Shown here piece after piece: positions 8,136-15,717 of a stretch of DNA of 64,000 bases. Both the position numbers and the translations under genes were made by a program. The first letter of the stretch is position 1. Every line of letters begins with the position of its first letter. This stretch comes from Crocinitomicaceae bacterium (GTDB taxonomy: Bacteria; Bacteroidota; Bacteroidia; Flavobacteriales_D; Crocinitomicaceae): NCBI GenBank assembly GCA_023957475.1, contig JAMLHA010000001.1, positions 1 through 64,000 of the forward strand, read 5' to 3'. A model generated the notes under the pieces. The model searched no databases, had not been told where the DNA came from, and saw only the letters and a list, made by a program, of their open reading frames with translations.

Positions 8136-9002
8136 TTACCTATTTCTAAATAAATTCACCAATTGAACAATGTAATCTTCACCTGTATTTAAGACAGCAA
8201 AATCAATGCCATTTCTTGTAAAATCTTTCAGCAATTTTTGTTGTTTTTCTTTAAAATCAGTTTTAAATGCTTCTCGAACTTCAGAATCGTTTGAATTGAC
8301 CCATGTTGTGTCACCAGTTTCGGCATTAAACAGTTGTACAAACCCCATTTTTGGCAACTCGTATTCCGATGGATCTTCTAATAAAAGTGCAATCACATCG
8401 TGACTTTTATGGGTAATTTTTAAACCTTCTATGAAATGACTATCATCAATAAAATCACTGACAACAAAACAGATGGTGCGTTTTTTATGTGTATTTCGGA
8501 AAAATTTTAGTCCATTGTTGAGGTTTGTGCCCTTATTTTTAGGTTGAAAAGCAATAAACTCTCGCAATAAATACAAAATATGTTTTCTTCCTTTTTTGGG
8601 AGGAATGTAACGTTCCACTTCATCACTGATAAAGAGAACACCAACTTTGTCGTTGTTAGACAATGCAGAAAACGCCAAAACAGCCATTGTTTCCAATAGC
8701 AAATCCTTTTTTGTTCGCTCGGTTGAACCAAAATCTCCCGAACTGGAAACATCTACGAGCAACATTACTGTTAGTTCACGTTCTTCTTCAAATACTTTGA
8801 CATGTGGGTCGTTGAAGCGAGCAGTAACATTCCAATCAATTGTTCGAATTTCATCACCAATCTGGTAATTGCGCACCTCAGAAAATGCCATACCCCTTCC
8901 TTTAAAGGCCGAATGGTATTCGCCCGAGAAGATGTGTTTGGTCAACCCCTTAGTTTTTATTTCTAAGCGATGTATTTTCTCTAATAATTCTTGCGCATTC
9001 AT
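8136..9002 (-). CDS. DUF58 domain-containing protein
   Basis: 288-residue soluble protein of the DUF58 family, which has a VWA-like fold. Family landmarks include GRGMAFSEVRNYQIGDEIRTIDWNVTARF (split here as GMAFSEVRNYQ and IRTIDWNVTAR) near 35-65 and VMLLVDVSSSGDFGS near 80-95, a MIDAS-like DxSxS. DUF58 genes almost always follow MoxR ATPase genes, and the pair is thought to act as a chaperone with a metal-binding adaptor. ATG 9002 lies 29 bases after the MoxR stop codon. Confidence 0.88.
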   Translation of the reverse strand: MNAQELLEKIHRLEIKTKGLTKHIFSGEYHSAFKGRGMAFSEVRNYQIGDEIRTIDWNVTARFNDPHVKVFEEERELTVMLLVDVSSSGDFGSTERTKKDLLLETMAVLAFSALSNNDKVGVLFISDEVERYIPPKKGRKHILYLLREFIAFQPKNKGTNLNNGLKFFRNTHKKRTICFVVSDFIDDSHFIEGLKITHKSHDVIALLLEDPSEYELPKMGFVQLFNAETGDTTWVNSNDSEVREAFKTDFKEKQQKLLKDFTRNGIDFAVLNTGEDYIVQLVNLFRNR

Positions 9003-9031
9003 GGTAACAAGTGTCGTTTGACAAAATAAGT

Positions 9032-10054
9032 TTAAGGAACTTCTACTTTGTTAATGATTTTAGTTATCACATCCATTGATGATAAATTTTCTGCTTCTGC
9101 CTCATAGCTCAAACCAATTCGATGACGCATTACATCAGGCGCAATAGCACGAACATCTTCAGGAATCACAAAAGCTCTTCCTTGTAAAAATGCATAGGCT
9201 TTGGATGCCAATGCTAAATTAATAGACGCACGAGGCGAACAACCATAAGCAATCATAGGAACAAGGTATTCCAAGCCAAATTGCTGAGGTTTTCGAGTAG
9301 CAAAAACCAAATCAACGATGTATTTTTCAATTTTTTCATCCATGTAAACCTCTTTTACCAATGCTCGAGCACGGATAATGTCCGTTGCCGTAATCACTTT
9401 TTTTGCTTGAGGTAAACCCTCTGGTCGAACAACAGAACGAATAATCATTCTTTCTTCGTCCATAGAAGGATAATCTAAAAATATTTTCAGCATAAATCGG
9501 TCAACTTGAGCCTCCGGTAATGGATAAGTTCCTTCTTGCTCAATCGGGTTTTGTGTGGCCAACACCAAAAAAGGTTGTGGCAATTGAAATGTTTCTTCTC
9601 CAATAGTAACTTGACGTTCCTGCATGGCTTCTAAAAGAGCCGATTGAACTTTTGCAGGAGCACGGTTGATCTCATCGGCCAGTACGAAATTTGCAAATAT
9701 TGGTCCTTTTTTAATAGAAAACGATTCGTTTTTTTGGCTGTAAATCAATGTTCCTGTCACGTCAGCAGGAAGCAAGTCAGGAGTGAATTGTATGCGACTA
9801 AAATCTACATCAATGGCATCAGAAAGCGTTTTTATAGCCAATGTTTTTGCCAATCCAGGCACACCTTCAAGCAACACGTGGCCATCAGCTAATAGCGCAA
9901 TTAATAAACGATCAATCATGTATTTTTGACCAACGATTGTTTTTGAAATTTCTTCTTTCAAAAGATTGATTCCAGCTATTTCAATAGCAATTTTTTCGCT
10001 CAATTGTCTAAGTGCTTCAGCAGGACTCAAAGATTGATTCAAATTATCTGTCAT
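9032..10054 (-). CDS. MoxR-family AAA+ ATPase
   Basis: First gene of the Bat operon, 340 residues. Walker A GVPGLAKT lies at about 64-71. Walker B with ADEINRAP is near 126-133, preceded by the MoxR signature region FTPDLLPADVTGT. Sensor 1 LATQNPIEQEGTYPLPEAQ and a C-terminal lid domain with SPRASINLALASKAYA follow. MoxR ATPases are chaperone-like and work with VWA-domain proteins, here encoded directly downstream. The upstream intergenic region (10055-10158) is shared with the divergent gene at 10159. Confidence 0.92.
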   Translation of the reverse strand: MTDNLNQSLSPAEALRQLSEKIAIEIAGINLLKEEISKTIVGQKYMIDRLLIALLADGHVLLEGVPGLAKTLAIKTLSDAIDVDFSRIQFTPDLLPADVTGTLIYSQKNESFSIKKGPIFANFVLADEINRAPAKVQSALLEAMQERQVTIGEETFQLPQPFLVLATQNPIEQEGTYPLPEAQVDRFMLKIFLDYPSMDEERMIIRSVVRPEGLPQAKKVITATDIIRARALVKEVYMDEKIEKYIVDLVFATRKPQQFGLEYLVPMIAYGCSPRASINLALASKAYAFLQGRAFVIPEDVRAIAPDVMRHRIGLSYEAEAENLSSMDVITKIINKVEVP

Positions 10055-10158
10055 TACCTTAATTTTCTGTATAATTACAAAGTTGGTAATATCTCTTGCT
10101 GAAATCCTTGATTTTGCTGTTAAATATTGTTAACATTGTGAAATAATAACAATTAGAG

Positions 10159-10521
10159 ATGGAGAAACGAGCTTGTTTAGAATGTGGAACAGTTTTGAGA
10201 GGTCGAAAAGATCAAAAATTCTGCTGCGATCAATGTCGAAACACATTTAACAATAGACAAAACGAAGATGCGAATAAATACGTGCGTCGGGTCAACAATA
10301 TTCTTCGAAAAAATAGACGTATTTTAGAAAAACTCAACCCAAAAGGCAAGGCAACAGTGGACGGCATTCATTTAGCCGAAGAAGGGTTTAATTTTCATTA
10401 CTTTACAAATATTTACAAAACCCAAAAAGGCACCATTTATTATTTCTGCTACGAACAAGGATACCAAAAAATTGAGAACGATCAATATATTTTGGTTGTA
10501 AAACAGGAATATGTGAAATAG
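10159..10521 (+). CDS. Small zinc-ribbon-like protein, conserved in Bacteroidota
   Basis: 120 residues. The N-terminus has two cysteine pairs, CLECG and then FCCDQCR, 13-16 residues apart, which probably form a zinc ribbon. A basic region follows (YVRRVNNILRKNRRILEKL). The C-terminal half (GFNFHYFTNIYKTQKGT, ...YYFCYEQGYQKIENDQYILV) is beta-rich. The basic stretch could bind nucleic acid. I recognise it only as a short conserved hypothetical protein. A possible promoter, TTG (10108-10110), 20 bases, TAACATTG (10131-10138), lies upstream with one mismatch in the -7 element. Confidence 0.7.
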   Translation: MEKRACLECGTVLRGRKDQKFCCDQCRNTFNNRQNEDANKYVRRVNNILRKNRRILEKLNPKGKATVDGIHLAEEGFNFHYFTNIYKTQKGTIYYFCYEQGYQKIENDQYILVVKQEYVK

Positions 10522-10819
10522 TTTGTTCTGTATTTCCTTCCGATTCTGAAAGTGGACGTATGTCTATAACCAAGTTTAGATTTTTCAGAGCAAGTATTGA
10601 GTGAATTCTTGTTTTTTTGAGTTTCCTCTCTACATTTCGACAATTCGATATACTCTTTGCAGGCAAGCTCAATGGAACCGTTCGGAATCTGTAGATAGAA
10701 AAGCCTTTCCTCTCTTACATGCGACCCTGTAAGCGGTCGTATGTCTATAACCGAATCTGCTCCGAATAGTTTATCTATATAGTTTGAAAAATGTCGTGTA
10801 GTAAGAAATTGAGTTTAAT
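10522..10819. repeat. Intergenic region with an imperfect direct repeat
   Basis: This 298-base gap has no gene I can support. The 15-mer CGTATGTCTATAACC occurs at 10557-10571 and 10738-10752. Similarity extends about 16 bases upstream of each copy (CGATTCTGAAAGTGGA against CGACCCTGTAAGCGGT), giving a repeat of about 31 bases, 181 bases apart. The second copy carries a small hairpin, CGACC-CTGTAAG-CGGTCG. The region is richer in GC than its surroundings. It may be a remnant of a dispersed element or a small RNA locus; neither can be shown here. Confidence 0.5.
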
Positions 10820-12928
10820 TTATTTCAACTTCTTTAATCCAACCCGTTTTCTAGGTACGTCAATTTCTAAAACTCTTACATGAACGTGCTCGTGTAAACG
10901 GATGTATTGAGATGGATCTTCCACATATTCATCAGAAAGTTGTGATTTATGGATCAATCCATTTTCTTTTATTCCAATATTGACAAATGCTCCGAAGGCT
11001 GTAACGTTGGTAACAATTCCTTCCAATTCCATACCGATTTTTAAATCTTCAATGGTGCGAATGGATGAATCAAATTCCAACACTTTTACTTGTTTTCGAG
11101 GGTCTCTTCCCGGTTTTTTTAATTCGTTGATGATGTCGGTAAATGTATAAGAATCTATTTCTTGAAAGTCAGTCGATTTGATTTTACTCAATTGCTCAGT
11201 ATTACCAATTAAATCCACTGTTTTAAGTCCTAATTTTTTTGCTATTTTTTCAACGTGTTTGTAGCTTTCAGGGTGAACAGATGAATTGTCCAATGGATTA
11301 ATACCTTCTCTAATGCGCAAGAAACCAGCCGCTTGTTCAAAGGCTTTATCGCCCAATCGTTTTACTTTTTTTAGTTCCTCTCGAGAAGTAAATTTCCCTA
11401 CTTCAGAGCGATATGCAACAATGTTTTCTGCAAGTTGTGGTCCCAACCCAGAAACATAGCTCAATAAATAAGGTGAAGCCGTGTTTAAATCAACACCAAC
11501 GGTATTTACTGCAGAGATGACAACATCATCCAGAGCTTCTTTTAATTGTGTTTGATTCACTTCGTGCTGGTATTGCCCTACACCAACAGATTTTGGGTCA
11601 ATTTTCACCAATTCGGCCAAAGGATCCATCAATCTTCTACCAATTGAAACCGCTCCACGCACTGTAACATCATATTCTGGAAATTCTTTTCGAGCAATTG
11701 GACTTGCCGAATAAATGGACGCACCATCTTCTCGAACCGAAAACACTTGCAAATCACGATTAAAACGAATGTGTTTGATGAAGGATTCTGTTTCTCTTCC
11801 TGCTGTTCCGTCACCTATTGCAATGGCTTCTATTTTATAAGCTTCTACCAATTGTGCAATCTTAGCTTTTGCTGGTGCCGATTCATTTTGAGGTGGATGC
11901 GGATAGATGGTTGTGTTGGTAAGCAAACTTCCATGTTCATCAATACACACAACTTTACAACCTGTTCTAAATCCTGGATCGATTGCCAATACGCGTTTTT
12001 CTCCAAGTGGTGGTGCCAATAGCAATTGACGTAAATTGGTGCTAAAAACTTTAATCGCGTCTTTATCGGCTTTTTCTTTTTGAGTTTGAATGGTTTCGTT
12101 TTGTAGAGAAGGTAACAATAAACGCTTGTAAGCATCATTGCAAGCTTCTTCTATAGCAGTTGAACAATCGTCGTTTCCTCTTACAAATTGCCGATGCAAT
12201 ATATCAATTGCTTCATCTTTTTCTGGCTGAACGGTTAGTTTCAACAAACCCTCTCTATCAGCACGATACAATGCTAAAAAGCGGTGAGAGGCTGTTTTGT
12301 ACAAGGGTTCAGCAAAATCAAAGTAATCTTTGTACTTTTCTGCTTCAGTTTCTTTTCCCTTTACAAGTTTTGAAGACAATTTACCTTTTCGAGTAAATAA
12401 ATTACGCAATTTTGCTCTGACGCTAACCGATTCATTTATCCATTCGGCGATGATGTCTTTTGCACCTTGAATCGCTTCTTCTTCCGAATCGATAGTACCT
12501 TTTACAAAACGTGCAGCCATAGCGTATAAATCACCTCTTTGCGACATGATCATTTTGGCCAAAGGCTCTAATCCAGCTTTTTTTGCTTTGTCGCCTCTTG
12601 TTTCTTTTCGCTGTTTAAAAGGCAAATAAATATCCTCTAATTCCACCAAATCAAATGTGGAATTGATTTTATCAGCCAATTCTTGCGATAATTTATCTTG
12701 TTGCTCAATGCTTTTTATTATGGTTTGTTGACGAGCAATGATATCATCGTATTTTTTTGCTTCATCACGTATTGCTGTAATTTGTACTTCATCCAAATTA
12801 CCTGTTTGTTCTTTGCGATACCTTGAAATGAATGGTACTGTTGCACCACTTTCAATTAATTTTAAGGTGTTCTCAACTGATTTTACACCAATTGATGTAA
12901 GTTGAGTTATAAATTGTACTTTTTCCAT
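10820..12928 (-). CDS. tex: Tex-family RNA-binding transcription accessory protein
   Basis: 702 residues, normal length for Tex. In order: an N-terminal helical domain with the family motif VPFISRYRKEQTGNLDEVQ near 30-50; a YqgF-like RNase H fold (LAIDPGFRTGCKVVCID near 325); a helix-hairpin-helix region (LNTASPYLLSYVSGLGPQLA, about 490-530); and a C-terminal S1 RNA-binding domain (GMELEGIVTNVTAFGAFVNIG, about 630-700). Tex binds RNA and affects transcription and stress survival. I start at ATG 12928, not the upstream in-frame TTG 12946, because the family starts with this short N-terminus (MEKVQFITQL). It stands alone, with 170 bases to the divergent neighbour. Confidence 0.93.
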   Translation of the reverse strand: MEKVQFITQLTSIGVKSVENTLKLIESGATVPFISRYRKEQTGNLDEVQITAIRDEAKKYDDIIARQQTIIKSIEQQDKLSQELADKINSTFDLVELEDIYLPFKQRKETRGDKAKKAGLEPLAKMIMSQRGDLYAMAARFVKGTIDSEEEAIQGAKDIIAEWINESVSVRAKLRNLFTRKGKLSSKLVKGKETEAEKYKDYFDFAEPLYKTASHRFLALYRADREGLLKLTVQPEKDEAIDILHRQFVRGNDDCSTAIEEACNDAYKRLLLPSLQNETIQTQKEKADKDAIKVFSTNLRQLLLAPPLGEKRVLAIDPGFRTGCKVVCIDEHGSLLTNTTIYPHPPQNESAPAKAKIAQLVEAYKIEAIAIGDGTAGRETESFIKHIRFNRDLQVFSVREDGASIYSASPIARKEFPEYDVTVRGAVSIGRRLMDPLAELVKIDPKSVGVGQYQHEVNQTQLKEALDDVVISAVNTVGVDLNTASPYLLSYVSGLGPQLAENIVAYRSEVGKFTSREELKKVKRLGDKAFEQAAGFLRIREGINPLDNSSVHPESYKHVEKIAKKLGLKTVDLIGNTEQLSKIKSTDFQEIDSYTFTDIINELKKPGRDPRKQVKVLEFDSSIRTIEDLKIGMELEGIVTNVTAFGAFVNIGIKENGLIHKSQLSDEYVEDPSQYIRLHEHVHVRVLEIDVPRKRVGLKKLK

Positions 12929-13038
12929 GCGGGGATGAAAATACAAAATTTGCTTTTAATGACGTACTCAATTGATTTATTAACAATATTTTTTTTGATT
13001 AAAATGACTGGAATTATGTTTTTGTAATTTAAGTTGCT

Positions 13039-13046
13039 TACATTTG
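13039..13046 (+). promoter_or_regulatory. Candidate -7 promoter element (TACATTTG)
   Basis: Exact match to TAnnTTTG about 70 bases before ATG 13119. A TTTG lies at 13021-13024, but the 14-base spacing is shorter than the usual 17-23, so only the -7 half is convincing. Confidence 0.35.
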
Positions 13047-13118
13047 TACCACAAAAGCATTCAAAATACAGTTGAGTGCCGATAATTATTTGAATAAAAG
13101 AGTTTTAAAAGAATAGAC

Positions 13119-13478
13119 ATGAAGACTGCGCAAGCAAATCAAAAGTTAGAAGCAATTATTGAGAAAGTTGAAAAGAAAGGTGTTGAAGCACCTAAATTGG
13201 TGGAAGAACTAAAAGCTCTTAGAGTAGTTGCTTTGGAAGAGCAAGATCCTTTAGTGACTAAAGTTTTGCGTCTAACTTATGAGTATTTGTCGACAAATAA
13301 TGCCTTTGATGTTGAAGCTCAATACGACGAGGATGAAGAAGGAAATGAATTTCCTGTTGAAGTTGACGACAAAGAAAATCTTCTTTATTTATTGAATTTA
13401 TTAAAAAATGCAGAGCATAAAATCAATCGTGAGGAAATTAAAGATTACCGCACTGCTTTGAAAGAAGAATTGTATTAA
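13119..13478 (+). CDS. Small acidic helical protein, unknown function
   Basis: 119 residues, no signal peptide or transmembrane segment. The N-terminal half is helical and charged (KLEAIIEKVEKKGVEAPKLVEELKALR). A strongly acidic stretch follows (VEAQYDEDEEGNEFPVEVDD), then another helix (NLLYLLNLLKNAEHKINREE). It reads like a cytosolic conserved hypothetical protein of Bacteroidota. I recognise no domain. It is followed by a good intrinsic terminator, so it is probably monocistronic. Confidence 0.75.
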   Translation: MKTAQANQKLEAIIEKVEKKGVEAPKLVEELKALRVVALEEQDPLVTKVLRLTYEYLSTNNAFDVEAQYDEDEEGNEFPVEVDDKENLLYLLNLLKNAEHKINREEIKDYRTALKEELY

Positions 13479-13494
13479 TAGATATTACATTGAT

Positions 13495-13525
13495 AAAGAG
13501 GCTGTCCAAAAGGATGGTCTCTTTT
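13495..13525 (+). terminator. Intrinsic terminator between convergent genes
   Basis: AAAGAGGCTGTCC (13495-13507), loop AAAA, then GGATGGTCTCTTTT (13512-13525), followed by ATTTTAT. The stem is 13 bp with wobble pairs. It ends the gene at 13119 and overlaps the last codon of the minus-strand glycosyltransferase, so it may serve both. Confidence 0.8.
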
Positions 13526-14597
13526 ATTTTATACCCAGCACAATTTTTGCAAAAGTGCTATTTTGAAATTCTTCAGAAAATTTTTCTACCTTTTTTAAAT
13601 CCTCTTTTAATTGTCCAAGATGGCTACAAAATGATTGGAATTGTGTTTCAAAATTGGTTAGGTTATAAAAAACCACGCCCTGATTAAAATCTTCCCAATC
13701 TTGATAGGCTTCATGTATCATCATCGGAATTTTGTACGAGAAAGCAATATTGATAGCACCCGAAATTTGTCGCGTAAAATATTCTTCAGCACTTGCTGTG
13801 TTTGGGTGAACAAGAGGAAATATACCATCTAATTGGCTTAAATAAGCATCAAATTCTACTTCATTTAAAAAATGTTCAAATAGTTGAATACGATTTGTTA
13901 ACTGGTGTTCTTCTACAAGTGCTTTAAATGTTTTCACTTCATCAGAAACGGGATTACTTTTTCCTAAAAATAGAAAACGAACAGTTTCAGGAGTTTGAGC
14001 GGCCATTTTTATGAAACCATTTAAGTCTTTTCTTCGTGATTCCACTCCACCAATGATTCCGATCCAAATTTCATTGTTGTTTTTTGAAATCGATTTATTG
14101 AATCGAGGGTAACTCAATGGATAAAATGAATAAACACGACTACCTTTTTGAGGATTAACACGTTTTTTTAATGTATCGTTTAATACGAAGTAGTTTTTTA
14201 TCTTTCTTGAAATAATGGATTGTGTAAAGCTACCATTGAGCATTTTAATGGTATGAATAATGCCAAAAAATTGCGTTTTTTTAGAAGATGTTACGCATAA
14301 ATTGCGAATATGCCCACCTTGAGCTGTATTAGCTATTATGGTTGTTATATTTTGCTCTTTGAACCATTTATTTAGGTTGCGCATGGTAAAAAAATCACCC
14401 AACATCGTATGAGGAAATTCAATTTCATGAAAACAGTCAATAGCTGTTTCAAATAGGCTGTTTTTGGATAAAATATCCTTTGTGGCACACAAAGCAATCC
14501 ATGCGTTCGCCTCTTTGAGTCCATTCAATTGAGATAGAATGCATTCATCATGGCTTCCACCGATTTCTACTATTGCAACACGCTTTTGTTTATCCAT
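13524..14597 (-). CDS. Glycosyltransferase-like protein (GT-B fold, probable)
   Basis: 357 residues. The N-terminal half starts with a Rossmann-like strand (KRVAIVEIGGSHDECILSQL) and lacks a signal peptide. The C-terminal half begins IWIGIIGGVESRRKDLNGFIKMA, followed by VRFLFLGKS and a segment (LSQLDGIFPLVHPNTASAEEYFT) placed where GT4 enzymes have the donor-binding E-x7-E region. This suggests a GT-B glycosyltransferase acting on a surface polysaccharide or lipid. The substrate cannot be told. It is a lone gene, convergent with its left neighbour, with 98 bases to accA. Confidence 0.65.
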   Translation of the reverse strand: MDKQKRVAIVEIGGSHDECILSQLNGLKEANAWIALCATKDILSKNSLFETAIDCFHEIEFPHTMLGDFFTMRNLNKWFKEQNITTIIANTAQGGHIRNLCVTSSKKTQFFGIIHTIKMLNGSFTQSIISRKIKNYFVLNDTLKKRVNPQKGSRVYSFYPLSYPRFNKSISKNNNEIWIGIIGGVESRRKDLNGFIKMAAQTPETVRFLFLGKSNPVSDEVKTFKALVEEHQLTNRIQLFEHFLNEVEFDAYLSQLDGIFPLVHPNTASAEEYFTRQISGAINIAFSYKIPMMIHEAYQDWEDFNQGVVFYNLTNFETQFQSFCSHLGQLKEDLKKVEKFSEEFQNSTFAKIVLGIK

Positions 14598-14695
14598 ACT
14601 TTAAGCAAATATATCTTTTTCTTTTTGTTTTTTCTACAATAATTCAGGTTAAATAGTAACATTTATTGTATTTTAGCAATCTAAAATTTAAAGAA

Positions 14696-15649
14696 ATGAA
14701 TACATATCTAGATTTTGAGGAACCAATTAAAGAATTAGAAGAATTAATTGCTAATACTAAAGAAATAGGGGAGAACACAGGCGTTGATATGTCTGATAAA
14801 GTGAAAGAATTAGAAAAAAAATTGATTTCTGAAACAAAGAAAATATTTTCTGGTTTAACACCTTGGCAACGCGTGCAATTGTCTAGACATCCAGATAGAC
14901 CGTATTCATTGGCTTATATTGATTACATTACAAATGGAACTTTTCAAGAGTTGCATGGAGATAGAGGCGTAAGAGATGATAAAGCGATGGTTGGCGGTTT
15001 TGGTTTGATTGACGGACAATCGGTAATGTTTATTGGACAACAAAAAGGAGTGAACACGAAGATGCGTCAGTATCGTAATTTTGGAATGCCAAACCCAGAA
15101 GGTTATAGAAAAGCGTTGCGTTTGATGCGCTTGGCTGAGAAATTTAATAAACCAATTGTTACTTTTATAGATACTCCAGGAGCTTTTCCAGGTTTGGAAG
15201 CAGAAGAAAGAGGTCAAGGTGAAGCTATTGCAAGAAATATTTATGAAATGATGCGTTTAAAAGTCCCTGTAATTTGTATTATTATTGGAGAAGGAGCATC
15301 AGGTGGAGCTTTAGGAATTGGAGTAGGAGATAAGGTAACTATGTTGGAAAACACATGGTATTCTGTTATCTCTCCAGAGTCTTGTTCCTCTATTCTATGG
15401 AGAAGTTGGAATTATAAAGAAAAAGCTGCAGAAGCTTTAAAACTAACTTCATCTGACATGAAGAAAAATGGTTTGGTGGATGATGTAATTCCAGAACCTG
15501 TGAATGGAGCACACCGTAACCATGAAGAAATGTTTGAAACAGTGAAAAAATACATTGTTAAAAATCTTGATGCTTTAAAGAAAGTTGACGCTGACAAACG
15601 CATCGATAAACGTATCAATAAGTTTTGTAAAATGGGCGTTTGGAAATAA
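14696..15649 (+). CDS. accA: Acetyl-CoA carboxylase carboxyltransferase subunit alpha
   Basis: 317 residues, the usual length for AccA. It catalyses, with AccD, carboxyl transfer from biotin to acetyl-CoA in the first step of fatty acid synthesis. Landmarks are [14 protein letters not shown] at the N-terminus, [56 protein letters not shown] and the oxyanion region [18 protein letters not shown] 14696 is preferred over the upstream in-frame TTG 14666, because family members start with MNTYLDFE-like sequences. accD is not nearby. A strong terminator follows. Confidence 0.96.
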   Translation: MNTYLDFEEPIKELEELIANTKEIGENTGVDMSDKVKELEKKLISETKKIFSGLTPWQRVQLSRHPDRPYSLAYIDYITNGTFQELHGDRGVRDDKAMVGGFGLIDGQSVMFIGQQKGVNTKMRQYRNFGMPNPEGYRKALRLMRLAEKFNKPIVTFIDTPGAFPGLEAEERGQGEAIARNIYEMMRLKVPVICIIIGEGASGGALGIGVGDKVTMLENTWYSVISPESCSSILWRSWNYKEKAAEALKLTSSDMKKNGLVDDVIPEPVNGAHRNHEEMFETVKKYIVKNLDALKKVDADKRIDKRINKFCKMGVWK

Positions 15650-15662
15650 AAAAGATATAACT

Positions 15663-15700
15663 AAAAATAGGGTGCTCGATTTTTCGGACACCCTATTTTT
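15663..15700. terminator. Bidirectional intrinsic terminator
   Basis: AAAAATAGGGTG (15663-15674) pairs perfectly with CACCCTATTTTT (15689-15700). Part of the inner region also pairs around a TTTT loop. A-runs and T-runs flank both sides, so it can terminate accA on the plus strand and the OmpA-family gene on the minus strand. Confidence 0.88.
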
Positions 15701-15717
15701 TTGACCTGAATATTGTT

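Noticed and set aside
10522-10819. A CRISPR array at the direct repeats.
   Set aside because: Only two imperfect copies lie 181 bases apart, with no regular spacers and no cas genes in the window.
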